Assembly (NCBI RefSeq): GCF_036959255.1
Contig: NZ_JAWMTI010000008.1
Coordinates: forward strand, 186,001 to 250,000
DNA: 64,000 nt
Direction of reading: 5' to 3'
DNA from: Olivibacter sp036959255
GTDB lineage: Bacteria > Bacteroidota > Bacteroidia > Sphingobacteriales > Sphingobacteriaceae
This document shows positions 43,868 to 51,716 of the stretch, one piece after another (position 1 is the stretch's first letter; each line of letters begins with the position of its first letter). The notes beneath the pieces are model-generated. The model was not told the DNA's origin, did no database searches, and saw nothing but the letters and a program-made list of their open reading frames with translations. The position numbers and the translations under genes were made by a program.

Positions 43868-46800
43868 CTACACATCGAAACCTGCTAAATACATGGCATT
43901 GGCCAATTCGCGTACAGAATTGCTTCCCTTCTCGCGTATTACCGCAGCCTTTGGTCTATATTTTGTATTGTCAATCTGGGGTTTTTTGCCGTCAAAATGT
44001 GCAGGAAAAGAATAGTTGAGCACATGGTTTTTATAATTCCTGAAACGTTCTGTTGCTTTTTCTTGACCGCTTTGCTTTTGATCAAGCAAATAAGAGGTTT
44101 TAAACCAAATATCTCGTAATTCATCTATGTCGAATGACCATTGTGAAGCATTATTTGTTATTTCCAAAGTGGCTTTTTCACTTACCTGGCCGATTTTATA
44201 AAAGATAATTCCTTTTTCCTCTAAATCTTGTTCAATAGACTCATCTGCTTGAAAAACGATACCGATATTCTCCGCAAACAAAAGCTTAATACTGTCTTGT
44301 TCTTTCAAAGCAGATAAATCAATATTGGCTCCCAAATCACGGTCAGCAAAACACATTTCCAGTAAAGTAGTAATTAACCCCCCGCTACCGATGTCATGCC
44401 CGGCGATTATCTTTCCTGACTTTATAAGCTCTTGTATAGCATTAAAGGTTGCTTTAAAGGCTTTTGGATCGATGATATCCGGTGTATCAGTACCTATGCA
44501 ATTTAAAATCTGTGCAAAGGATGATCCTCCCAATTTAGGTTTATCACCAGAGAGGTTTATATAGTAAATTTCACCCCGTTTTTTTTGCAGTACAGGTTCT
44601 ACCACGGCAGTAATGTCAGTACAATGTGCAGCCGCAGAAATAATAACTGTTCCGGGTGCGATGACTTCGCCATCTGGATACTTTTGTTTCATCGAAAGAG
44701 AATCTTTGCCGGTAGGTATATTGATACCTAAGTCAATAGCAAAATCTGAACAGGCCTTCACAGCTTCATACAAACGAGCATCCTCCCCTTCATTTTTGCA
44801 TGGCCACATCCAGTTTGCGGACAATGAAACACCTTGTAAACCTTCATTTAATGGAGCCCAAATAATATTCGACAAGGATTCGGCTACAGCATTTCGACTA
44901 CCTGCTGCCGCGTTAATAAGTGCAGAAAGAGGGGCATGGCCAATTGAAGTTGCAACTCCATCTTTTCCTTGATAATCGAGTGCCATAACACCGCAGTTAT
45001 TTAAAGGTAATTGAAGCGGACCAGCACATTGCTGTTTAGCAACACGTCCTCCAACACACCGATCTACTTTGTTTGTTAACCAGTCTTTACAGGCAACGGC
45101 TTCTAGTTGTAATAATTGATTTAAGTAAAGTGGCAAATCCGTTTCACGGTAAGAAAGATCACGGTATGTTCGTTTTATAGATTGATCTTCCATAATTGTT
45201 TTTGGTGAACTACCGAACATATCATTCAATGCCAAATCCATCGGTTTGGATCCATTACTCGAAGAAGCGATTGTAAAACGATGGTTACCGGTTACTTGAC
45301 CAACTGTGTAGATGGGGGCCCGTTCACGATCGGCAATCTCTTTTAGCATTTGAAGGTGCTCTTCAGCAATTATCAATCCCATACGCTCCTGCGATTCATT
45401 ACCGATGATTTCCTTTGCCGATAAAGTTGGATCACCGACAGGAAGCTGATCTAAATCGATTTGTCCTCCTGTACTTTCAATTAACTCTGAAAGGCAATTT
45501 AAGTGCCCACCAGCACCATGATCATGAATAGAAACAATGGTGTTATGATCACTTTCGACTAAACCACGAATAGCATTTGCTGCTCTTTTTTGCATTTCAG
45601 GGTTGGATCGTTGAATCGCATTTAGCTCGATACCTGAACCGAAAGCTCCTGTATCAGCTGAAGAAACAGCCGCACCCCCCATACCAATGCGATAGTTTTC
45701 ACCACCTAATACAACGATTTTATCGCCAGTAGCAGGTTGCAGTTTTTTTGATTGTTCATTCTTACCGTACCCAACACCACCGGCAAGCATGATTACCTTA
45801 TCGAATCCCAGTTTTCGCGCATCTTCCTCATGCTCAAAAGTAAGAACCGATCCGGTAATAAGCGGTTGTCCGAATTTATTTCCGAAATCAGATGCTCCGT
45901 TTGAAGCCTTAATCAGGATGTCCATTGGTGTTTGGTAAAGCCAGTCCCTTTCTTCCATAGCTTTTTCCCATGGCCTATTTTCTTCCAATCGTGAAAATGC
46001 GGTCATGTAAACAGCTGATCCAGCCAACGGTAAAGAGCCTTGCCCACCTGCAAGGCGATCTCTTATCTCCCCTCCAGAGCCCGTAGCCGCTCCATTAAAA
46101 GGTTCAACGGTTGTAGGGAAATTATGCGTTTCGGCCTTTAGCGAAATAACTGAATCAAATTCTTTGATGGTATAAAAATCTGGCTTGTCGGCACGCAAGG
46201 GGGCAAATTGTTGTAATTTCGGACCTTTAATAAAAGCCACATTATCTTTATAAGCAGAAACGATATTGTTCGGGTTTTTCTCTGAAGTTTTTCGGATCAG
46301 CTTAAATAAGGATGTTGGCTGTTCCGTTCCGTCGATAACAAAAGTGCCATTGAATATTTTATGTCGACAGTGTTCGGAATTAACCTGGGAAAAGCCAAAA
46401 ACTTCGGAATCCGTCAGTTTTCTGCCAAGTTTTTTCGCTAGCGCATTTAGGTAGTCAACCTCTTCATCACTTAACGATAAACCTTCTTTTTGATTATAGG
46501 CCGCGATATCATCCACCTCCAAAACAGGCTCCGGTTTCAAATGAATGGTAAAAATATCTTGATCTAACCCCTCGTATTTTTGCAGCAACATGTGATCGAA
46601 ATCGTTAAAATCGGGGTTTACCTCGGTAAATTCCTCTATTCGAAGAACAGCAGTAATGCCCATATTTTGCGTTATTTCTACTGCGTTAGTGCTCCATGGT
46701 GTTATCATAGTTGCTCGAGGCCCGACAAAGGAACCTGGTAAACTTTCATCGGAGAGTAATTCAGATCCACCAAATAGCCATATTAGTTTAGCGATTTCAT

Positions 46801-46870
46801 CGGCGGTTAAAGGCCGTTGTATTTGTAGCGCGAAAATAGTGTGATGAGGGTTTTTAAAGAAGTAAATCAT
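43868..46870 (-). CDS. purL: PurL N-terminal and synthetase part, ending at premature TAG
   Basis: 1000 residues covering the FGAM synthetase of single-chain PurL, which makes FGAM from FGAR, ATP and glutamine-derived ammonia in purine synthesis. Conserved parts are FSQVNSEHCRHKIFNG, the PTTVEPFNGAATGSGGEIRD-type loop (from ETHNFPTTV), SIHDHGAGGHLNC and GHDIGSGGLITTLLEM. It continues into the start of the amidotransferase (AAVIREKGSNSVRELANAMYLAGFDV in part) before the TAG. The synthetase itself appears complete and could use free ammonia. A consensus promoter precedes it. Confidence 0.85.
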   Translation of the reverse strand: MIYFFKNPHHTIFALQIQRPLTADEIAKLIWLFGGSELLSDESLPGSFVGPRATMITPWSTNAVEITQNMGITAVLRIEEFTEVNPDFNDFDHMLLQKYEGLDQDIFTIHLKPEPVLEVDDIAAYNQKEGLSLSDEEVDYLNALAKKLGRKLTDSEVFGFSQVNSEHCRHKIFNGTFVIDGTEQPTSLFKLIRKTSEKNPNNIVSAYKDNVAFIKGPKLQQFAPLRADKPDFYTIKEFDSVISLKAETHNFPTTVEPFNGAATGSGGEIRDRLAGGQGSLPLAGSAVYMTAFSRLEENRPWEKAMEERDWLYQTPMDILIKASNGASDFGNKFGQPLITGSVLTFEHEEDARKLGFDKVIMLAGGVGYGKNEQSKKLQPATGDKIVVLGGENYRIGMGGAAVSSADTGAFGSGIELNAIQRSNPEMQKRAANAIRGLVESDHNTIVSIHDHGAGGHLNCLSELIESTGGQIDLDQLPVGDPTLSAKEIIGNESQERMGLIIAEEHLQMLKEIADRERAPIYTVGQVTGNHRFTIASSSNGSKPMDLALNDMFGSSPKTIMEDQSIKRTYRDLSYRETDLPLYLNQLLQLEAVACKDWLTNKVDRCVGGRVAKQQCAGPLQLPLNNCGVMALDYQGKDGVATSIGHAPLSALINAAAGSRNAVAESLSNIIWAPLNEGLQGVSLSANWMWPCKNEGEDARLYEAVKACSDFAIDLGINIPTGKDSLSMKQKYPDGEVIAPGTVIISAAAHCTDITAVVEPVLQKKRGEIYYINLSGDKPKLGGSSFAQILNCIGTDTPDIIDPKAFKATFNAIQELIKSGKIIAGHDIGSGGLITTLLEMCFADRDLGANIDLSALKEQDSIKLLFAENIGIVFQADESIEQDLEEKGIIFYKIGQVSEKATLEITNNASQWSFDIDELRDIWFKTSYLLDQKQSGQEKATERFRNYKNHVLNYSFPAHFDGKKPQIDNTKYRPKAAVIREKGSNSVRELANAMYLAGFDV

Positions 46871-46888
46871 GATGTTTTATACGTGACG

Positions 46889-46919
46889 CAAAATTAGACA
46901 AAATTGCTTTTATATGCAA
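46889..46919 (-). promoter_or_regulatory. Bacteroidota-type promoter for purL
   Basis: On the minus strand TTG (46919-46917), 20 bases, then TAATTTTG (46896-46889). The ATG at 46870 follows after 18 bases, giving a leader of about 13 nt, with no room for a purine riboswitch. Confidence 0.65.
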
Positions 46920-47161
46920 TGTAGGAACGAGATAGTAGTGGTGGACGAGGAAAGAAAAATTTCGTCGGAAATAAAAGAACCGTTAAAATGAAGTCAGACA
47001 GGGATTCTTGCTTTTTTTTATTGTAAGCTGAATGTAAAATGATAAAAGAATGTCGTCTTAAACAACGCAGCTATCACAAACCTGCGTTAGACTTTCATTA
47101 CTTCACGGATTTTTTCGGGAAATAGAATATATTTAACATTTTATTTGTTTATCAGGAAGCT

Positions 47162-47908
47162 ATGGGTACTGTTAATACAGTATATTGGATTTTTACAATA
47201 GGTTTGGCGATTTTGCTATTAACAGCGATTATTGTTTTATTATTTTTATGGAAGAATCAAGGGCAATTACGGGAAGAAAACCGAAAGTTGCGGATGAGCT
47301 ATGATGAAATCGAAAAAAAATACACAGGAGTTCATGCAGAGCAACTTCGATACAAATTAAACCCTCATTTATTTAGAAATGCTTTAAATGCGATTCAGTC
47401 GCATGCCTACCAAAGTTATTATGCTTTGGACAAGTTGTCGGGCGTGCTAGATTATATTCTATACGATACAGACGGACGATTGGTGACTGTAAAGGAGGAA
47501 ATCGAATTTGCGCGAAACTTTATTGAGATAAATCGGTTGAAAACAAGTCCCTTATTTGATATACGGATTAAGAATAAGATCAACGAGGCAGATCCCCGTT
47601 GTCATCAAGCTGTAATTGCTCCGCTATCATTCATAAATCCGATAGAAAACGCCTTTAAACATGCTGATTTACAGAGTGATAATGCATTTATAAGCGTTAG
47701 TTTTTCTTTTGAAAACGATTCCTGGTTTGTATTACAGGTAGCTAATAAAACCAATGATCTCCCTCCTTCGTTAAATACAAGGGGTGGACTCGGGAATGAT
47801 ATTTATTTAGACCGCCTTTCTTCGGTGTATGGAGTGGAGGGATATTCTTGCAAAGAATCGATAAATAACGGAATTTTTATTACTGAATTAAGAATAAAAA
47901 TATCATGA
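47162..47908 (+). CDS. LytS/YehU-type sensor histidine kinase
   Basis: A 248-residue histidine kinase of the His_kinase (LytS/YehU) family. One membrane helix (about 10-30) is followed by a short coiled coil and the family phospho-acceptor region EQLRYKLNPHLFRNALN (His69), then an HATPase domain with FINPIENAFKHAD as N box and GLGNDIYLDRL as G box. There is no sensor domain of note, so it probably senses through the membrane helix or a partner. The stop overlaps the start of the LytTR regulator gene (ATGA), its evident partner. Confidence 0.9.
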   Translation: MGTVNTVYWIFTIGLAILLLTAIIVLLFLWKNQGQLREENRKLRMSYDEIEKKYTGVHAEQLRYKLNPHLFRNALNAIQSHAYQSYYALDKLSGVLDYILYDTDGRLVTVKEEIEFARNFIEINRLKTSPLFDIRIKNKINEADPRCHQAVIAPLSFINPIENAFKHADLQSDNAFISVSFSFENDSWFVLQVANKTNDLPPSLNTRGGLGNDIYLDRLSSVYGVEGYSCKESINNGIFITELRIKIS

Positions 47909-48609
47909 AGGAATTAAAATGTGTTTTGTTGGACGACGAGTTACCTGCTCTTCGATATTTGCGATCTATTTGTGAGGGGATTACCAATGTTGAAGTCATC
48001 AAAGCATTTAATAATCCTTTGAGATTATTGGAAGAAATAGACCAATTGGATTTTAATGTGTGCGTGCTGGATATTGAAATGCCGCAAATGAACGGAATGG
48101 AATTGGCAGGTAAACTAGATGGAAAAGCCATTATTTTCACCACCGCTTATAAAGAGTTCGCTGCTGAAGCATATGAACTTGAGGCAGTAGATTATATTAT
48201 CAAGCCCATTCAGTTTGACAGATTAAAGAAAGCTTTTGAAAAGTCTTATAACTACCTTCTTCGAGAAGAGGTTCCGCAGCTCGTTCAACTGAATAGCAAT
48301 AAGGGGAAAATACGACTGCTGTTTGCAGTGATTGCATTTATTGTTGTCTCTGAGATTGACAAAAGAGATAAAACAGTAGTGTATGATGATGGACGGGAGG
48401 TAACGTTAAAGAACATATCGTTTGACCAACTTGTTACCCTTCTTCCGAGAGAAGCCTTCGCGCGTATCAACCGGCAGACCATTGTTGCAGCTCGATGTGT
48501 ACACGCTTTTACTCATAATCAGGTTACATTATTATTAGGGTCAAAGCCTATTGTTTTTTCTCTAAATGAACATTATCGTAAGGACTTTATTGCTTTGTTG
48601 GGCGCTTAG
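47905..48609 (+). CDS. LytTR family response regulator
   Basis: A 234-residue two-domain regulator. The receiver has the acidic pair DDE (10-12), phospho-acceptor Asp56 in VCVLDIEMPQMNG, Thr in IIFTTAY and Lys in DYIIKPI. The C-terminal LytTR DNA-binding domain includes RDKTVVYDDGREVTLKNISFDQL and FARINRQTIVAARCV. It is coupled to the upstream LytS-type kinase. No target operon is evident; the antiporter gene starts 107 bases downstream on the same strand and is a possible target by position only. Confidence 0.92.
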   Translation: MKELKCVLLDDELPALRYLRSICEGITNVEVIKAFNNPLRLLEEIDQLDFNVCVLDIEMPQMNGMELAGKLDGKAIIFTTAYKEFAAEAYELEAVDYIIKPIQFDRLKKAFEKSYNYLLREEVPQLVQLNSNKGKIRLLFAVIAFIVVSEIDKRDKTVVYDDGREVTLKNISFDQLVTLLPREAFARINRQTIVAARCVHAFTHNQVTLLLGSKPIVFSLNEHYRKDFIALLGA

Positions 48610-48715
48610 TTTTATTACATTTTATTTCCTGTTAGTTACAAATTAAGGTAACCTTGCTTTCATGAAACAGGTGTAAATTCTATTTTCGCCAAAATACTTA
48701 ATTTAGTTATTCATA

Positions 48716-50989
48716 ATGAGGCGGTACAAAGATTTAGTATTTTATGTGGTGAGTATCGGGGGTTTCTCTCTCCTTATTTATTTGTTGATTATTCAAGGTG
48801 CTAACTTAGAGTTTGCAAAAAAAGTGAAAATAGATCATGCGGAGATTTCTGGATCGGCGTGGGATCACTTTATCGATTCATTAAAACATAACTTTTCTTA
48901 TCCGCTTGCCACACTATTACTTCAAATCATTACAATTATATTAGTAGCTAGGTGCTTTGGATATTTGTGTAGAAAAATTGGCCAACCAAGCGTGATTGGC
49001 GAGATTATAGCCGGAATTGTATTAGGACCGTCCTTGCTCGGTGCCTATTTTCCGGATTTTTCAGCCATTCTTTTTCCTGCAAGTTCATTGGGTAATTTGG
49101 GTCTCATGAGTCAAATTGGACTTATACTTTTTATGTTCGTTGTAGGGATGGAACTTGACTTGGGTATTCTAAGAAACAAGGCCCATGAAGCGGTTGTAGT
49201 GAGTCATGCCAGCATCATCTTTCCCTTTACGCTTGGTGTTGCCTTAGCCTATTTTATCTATCAGGACACAGCTCCCGAAGGTATCAACTTTATCTCTTAT
49301 GCACTCTTTATTGGGATTTCCATGAGTATTACCGCCTTTCCTGTTTTAGCTCGGATTGTGCAGGAGCGTGGACTTTCGAAAACAAAGCTGGGTGCAATGG
49401 CTATCACCTGTGCTGCCGCGGATGATATAACCGCTTGGTGTATCCTTGCAGCAGTGATTGCCATTGTAAAGGCAGGCTCCTTAGCCAGTGCTCTTTACAC
49501 AATTTTATTGTCGGTAGCTTATGTTGTGCTCATGTTAAAATTTGTACGACCCTTTTTAAAGCGAATAGGAGATCTTTATTCCACCAAGGAAAGCTTAAGT
49601 AAACCAATTGTAGGAATATTTTTTATAACACTTCTATTGTCATCTTGGAGCACTGAAGTTATTGGTATACATGCTCTTTTCGGCGCCTTTATGGCAGGGG
49701 TTATCATGCCTGCTAACATTAACTTCAGAAATATTTTTATTGAGAAAGTCGAAGACTTAGCACTTGTACTTTTGCTTCCTCTTTTTTTCGTCTTTACTGG
49801 TTTACGTACGCAAATAGGTCTGTTGAATGAACCAGGACTATGGGGGTTATGTGCTATTTTCATCGCAGTAGCTGTAATAGGAAAGTTTGCAGGAAGTGCA
49901 ATAGCAGCAAGGTTTGTGGGGCAAAGTTGGAAAGGAAGTCTGACAATAGGAGCATTGATGAATACACGGGGGTTGATGGAGCTCGTTGCACTTAATATCG
50001 GGTATGACCTGGGGGTATTATCTCCCGAAGTTTTTGCTATGTTAGTACTTATGGCACTCATCACGACATTTATGACGGGGCCCTCTTTAGCATTTATCAA
50101 CCATTTTTTTAAAGAGCAGAAAGAAGAAAGCTTTCCCACTCTACAAGTTGATAAATATAATATCCTTATTGCTTTCGGTAGCCCGTTAACCGGTCGGCTA
50201 CTTGTCCGATTAGCTAATAGTCTGACGAGGAAAACAAAAGATACAGTGAGTGTTACTGCTTTACATCTATCTTTAGCAAATGAATTGAATCAATTTAACG
50301 CCTTTGAGTACGAGAAAGAAAGCTTTGCACCAATCCAGTTGGAATCTAAAGAATTAGGACAACCTGTTGTATCGTTGTTTAAGCCTTCAGATAATATTGA
50401 CGACGATATCATAGAAACAGCTAATAGAGGTGAATTTGATCTACTTTTGGTTGGTATTGGTAAATCGGTGTTCGAGGGAACCTTGTTAGGCAGAATATTA
50501 GGACTTACCTCTACAGTTGTAAATCCCGAAAAACTATATGAGACATTTAAAACGAAAGGCAGCTTACTTTCTTTCGGTGTATTTGATGAGCGAACCAAAC
50601 ACATATTAAAGCATGCTAAAATTCCCACGGGTATATTGATTGATAAGCAATTGAGGGAAATTAAAGAAGTAGTAGTACCTATTTTTTCGTTAAGTGATAG
50701 TTTTCTATTGATTTATATACAGAAACTTATACAGAATGGCGGGGTCAAAATTTATATTATGGATCTTGCGGGCGTAATCAGGCAGAATGTCGAATTTAAG
50801 GAAGCTGTTAGAGCGATTGATGTAGTGGCGTCACATCACATATCGGTAGTGGATGAAAGAACGATGAATAAAGCTTTCTTAAGCCAAAAAGACCTGCTAC
50901 TTGTTAGTTTGGATAGTTGGAAGAAAGCGGTCGAAACAAGAAGTGTCTGGCTTGCGGAAACCCCCTCAGTTCTTATTCTCAAACCCTAG
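48716..50989 (+). CDS. cation:proton antiporter, CPA2 family, with C-terminal cytosolic domain
   Basis: A 757-residue membrane antiporter exchanging Na+ or K+ for protons. An N-terminal membrane helix and about 12 more form the Na_H_exchanger domain (residues about 60-440), with GEIIAGIVLGPSLLG, the ion-binding region TCAAADDITAWC and GALMNTRGLMELV. The last about 280 residues are a soluble regulatory part with two USP-like alpha/beta halves, as in CHX-type transporters. TATTTTCG at about 48678 is a near-consensus -7. A small HMA-like gene follows 38 bases on. Confidence 0.92.
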   Translation: MRRYKDLVFYVVSIGGFSLLIYLLIIQGANLEFAKKVKIDHAEISGSAWDHFIDSLKHNFSYPLATLLLQIITIILVARCFGYLCRKIGQPSVIGEIIAGIVLGPSLLGAYFPDFSAILFPASSLGNLGLMSQIGLILFMFVVGMELDLGILRNKAHEAVVVSHASIIFPFTLGVALAYFIYQDTAPEGINFISYALFIGISMSITAFPVLARIVQERGLSKTKLGAMAITCAAADDITAWCILAAVIAIVKAGSLASALYTILLSVAYVVLMLKFVRPFLKRIGDLYSTKESLSKPIVGIFFITLLLSSWSTEVIGIHALFGAFMAGVIMPANINFRNIFIEKVEDLALVLLLPLFFVFTGLRTQIGLLNEPGLWGLCAIFIAVAVIGKFAGSAIAARFVGQSWKGSLTIGALMNTRGLMELVALNIGYDLGVLSPEVFAMLVLMALITTFMTGPSLAFINHFFKEQKEESFPTLQVDKYNILIAFGSPLTGRLLVRLANSLTRKTKDTVSVTALHLSLANELNQFNAFEYEKESFAPIQLESKELGQPVVSLFKPSDNIDDDIIETANRGEFDLLLVGIGKSVFEGTLLGRILGLTSTVVNPEKLYETFKTKGSLLSFGVFDERTKHILKHAKIPTGILIDKQLREIKEVVVPIFSLSDSFLLIYIQKLIQNGGVKIYIMDLAGVIRQNVEFKEAVRAIDVVASHHISVVDERTMNKAFLSQKDLLLVSLDSWKKAVETRSVWLAETPSVLILKP

Positions 50990-51027
50990 TTGATCAAATA
51001 AACATTTAGTAACATAAATTTTCTATT

Positions 51028-51246
51028 ATGGAGACTTTAATATTCAAGACCGATATTCAAACACCTGCTTTGAAAACTAAATTACTGAGTGCTTTGGAAA
51101 ATATTAAAGGCCTTGCTCATTGGAGGCTTGATGTCGAATCGATTTATAAACTATTGGTAGTAAATGGTATCGGTGTGAATTATCTGGAGATTATAAAGGA
51201 ATTGGAGAAAATCGGTATCCATGCGGTTCGCCTTTATGAGGAATAG
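51028..51246 (+). CDS. HMA-like small protein lacking the metal-binding cysteines
   Basis: A 72-residue protein with the beta-alpha-beta-beta-alpha-beta order of heavy-metal-associated domains (LIFKTDIQ..., HWRLDVES, YKLLVVNG, LEIIKELEKIGIHAVRLYEE). In copper-chaperone relatives the loop after the first strand carries CxxC; here it reads TPALKTK and the whole protein has no Cys, so metal binding by that route is lost. It follows the antiporter gene by 38 bases and probably shares its mRNA, which suggests a regulatory or partner role. Family placement is by pattern and moderately sure. Confidence 0.65.
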   Translation: METLIFKTDIQTPALKTKLLSALENIKGLAHWRLDVESIYKLLVVNGIGVNYLEIIKELEKIGIHAVRLYEE

Positions 51247-51256
51247 ACGGGTCATT

Positions 51257-51286
51257 AAAAAATCCCAACACGGTATGCTGGGATTT
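51257..51286 (-). terminator. intrinsic terminator of the 101-residue protein gene
   Basis: On the minus strand AAATCCCA and TGGGATTT form an 8-bp stem with an 11-base loop that runs into six T (opposite 51262-51257). It can also act for the convergent HMA-like gene. Confidence 0.7.
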
Positions 51287-51314
51287 GTAGGCTTGGTTGG
51301 TGATATAAAAAATA

Positions 51315-51620
51315 TTAAGCAGATGTTAAGTTGTTGTAGAACTCCATTTTCATGACTTCAATAATATGGCCTTCACAGGAATATGTAATAATAAAACTAT
51401 GAAAATGGTTCTCGACCGTGCTTTCATTTCCGGAAAATAATACATCCATATATCGAACATATTGATAATCTGAATCCAAACGTTTATCAATCCAAGCATT
51501 CTGAAAAGGTTTAACCTGCAGATCATTTATATCTATTCCTTTTGGCAATTTTTCAGGGTGTTGTAAGAAGAACTTTTTAAGATAGTTTGCAAAGTCTTTG
51601 AGCGGAACAAAATTTCCCAT
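51315..51620 (-). CDS. unknown 101-residue protein
   Basis: A soluble protein with no signal or membrane helix, which I do not recognise. It has a helical start (FVPLKDFANYLKKFFLQHPEKLP) and a likely beta-sheet second half (YVRYMDVLFSGNES, HFHSFIITYSCEGHIIEVMKMEFY), somewhat like a small NTF2-type or ligand-binding fold, but that is a guess. It has its own terminator, and a perfect hairpin abuts its start codon, which suggests tight translational or transcriptional control. Confidence 0.65.
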   Translation of the reverse strand: MGNFVPLKDFANYLKKFFLQHPEKLPKGIDINDLQVKPFQNAWIDKRLDSDYQYVRYMDVLFSGNESTVENHFHSFIITYSCEGHIIEVMKMEFYNNLTSA

Positions 51621-51654
51621 AATACCTAGTTTGTTAATGTAAAACTAGGTATTA
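51620..51654. repeat. perfect inverted repeat directly upstream of the 101-residue protein gene
   Basis: Arms 51620-51632 and 51642-51654 (13 bp, including ATACCTAGTTT/AAACTAGGTAT) are exact reverse complements around a 9-base spacer. In the transcript the 3' arm ends within the first base of the ATG, so the hairpin would occlude the ribosome site; alternatively it is a protein-binding operator. Confidence 0.75.
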
Positions 51655-51667
51655 GCCATGATAACCG

Positions 51668-51686
51668 TGTATACATAAAGTATACA
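51668..51686. repeat. second inverted repeat in the same leader region
   Basis: TGTATAC and GTATACA (7-bp arms) flank a 5-base spacer, 14 bases further upstream than the start-codon hairpin and before the MFS stop at 51717. GTnTAC-type dyads suit a GntR- or HTH-type operator. Confidence 0.55.
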
Positions 51687-51716
51687 GAAAATTGTAAAAA
51701 TATGCGCAAAAGATCG

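Larger units (their letters stand above)
43211..46870 (-). pseudogene. purL: phosphoribosylformylglycinamidine synthase (purL, single-chain type) interrupted by one in-frame TAG
   Basis: Read through, this is a 1219-codon single-chain FGAM synthase: N-terminal linker, two FGAM synthetase halves and a C-terminal glutamine amidotransferase. The only defect is codon 1001, TAG at 43870-43868, between AGFDV and DVHMTDLISGR; related single-chain enzymes have a sense codon here (Ile in the Salmonella protein as I recall it). Frame is kept on both sides and the rest looks intact. The break falls inside the amidotransferase domain, after its first strand and helix, so it is not a natural PurL/PurQ boundary. 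It may be a recent nonsense mutation, a suppressed stop, or a sequence error. Confidence 0.8.

Noticed and set aside
44613..44972. 119-residue ORF opposite purL
   Set aside because: Antisense shadow of a conserved enzyme; no independent signals.
43211..46870. TAG recoded as a sense codon in this organism
   Set aside because: Other intact genes here end in TAG, for example gpsA at 13265-13267 and the FAH-family gene at 28249, so TAG is a normal stop.
46871..47161. Purine riboswitch upstream of purL
   Set aside because: The promoter leaves a leader of only about 13 bases and no riboswitch core pattern is visible.
49576..50139. 187-residue ORF antisense to the antiporter gene
   Set aside because: It is a shadow of a membrane-protein frame on the other strand; no family pattern and the sense gene is complete.
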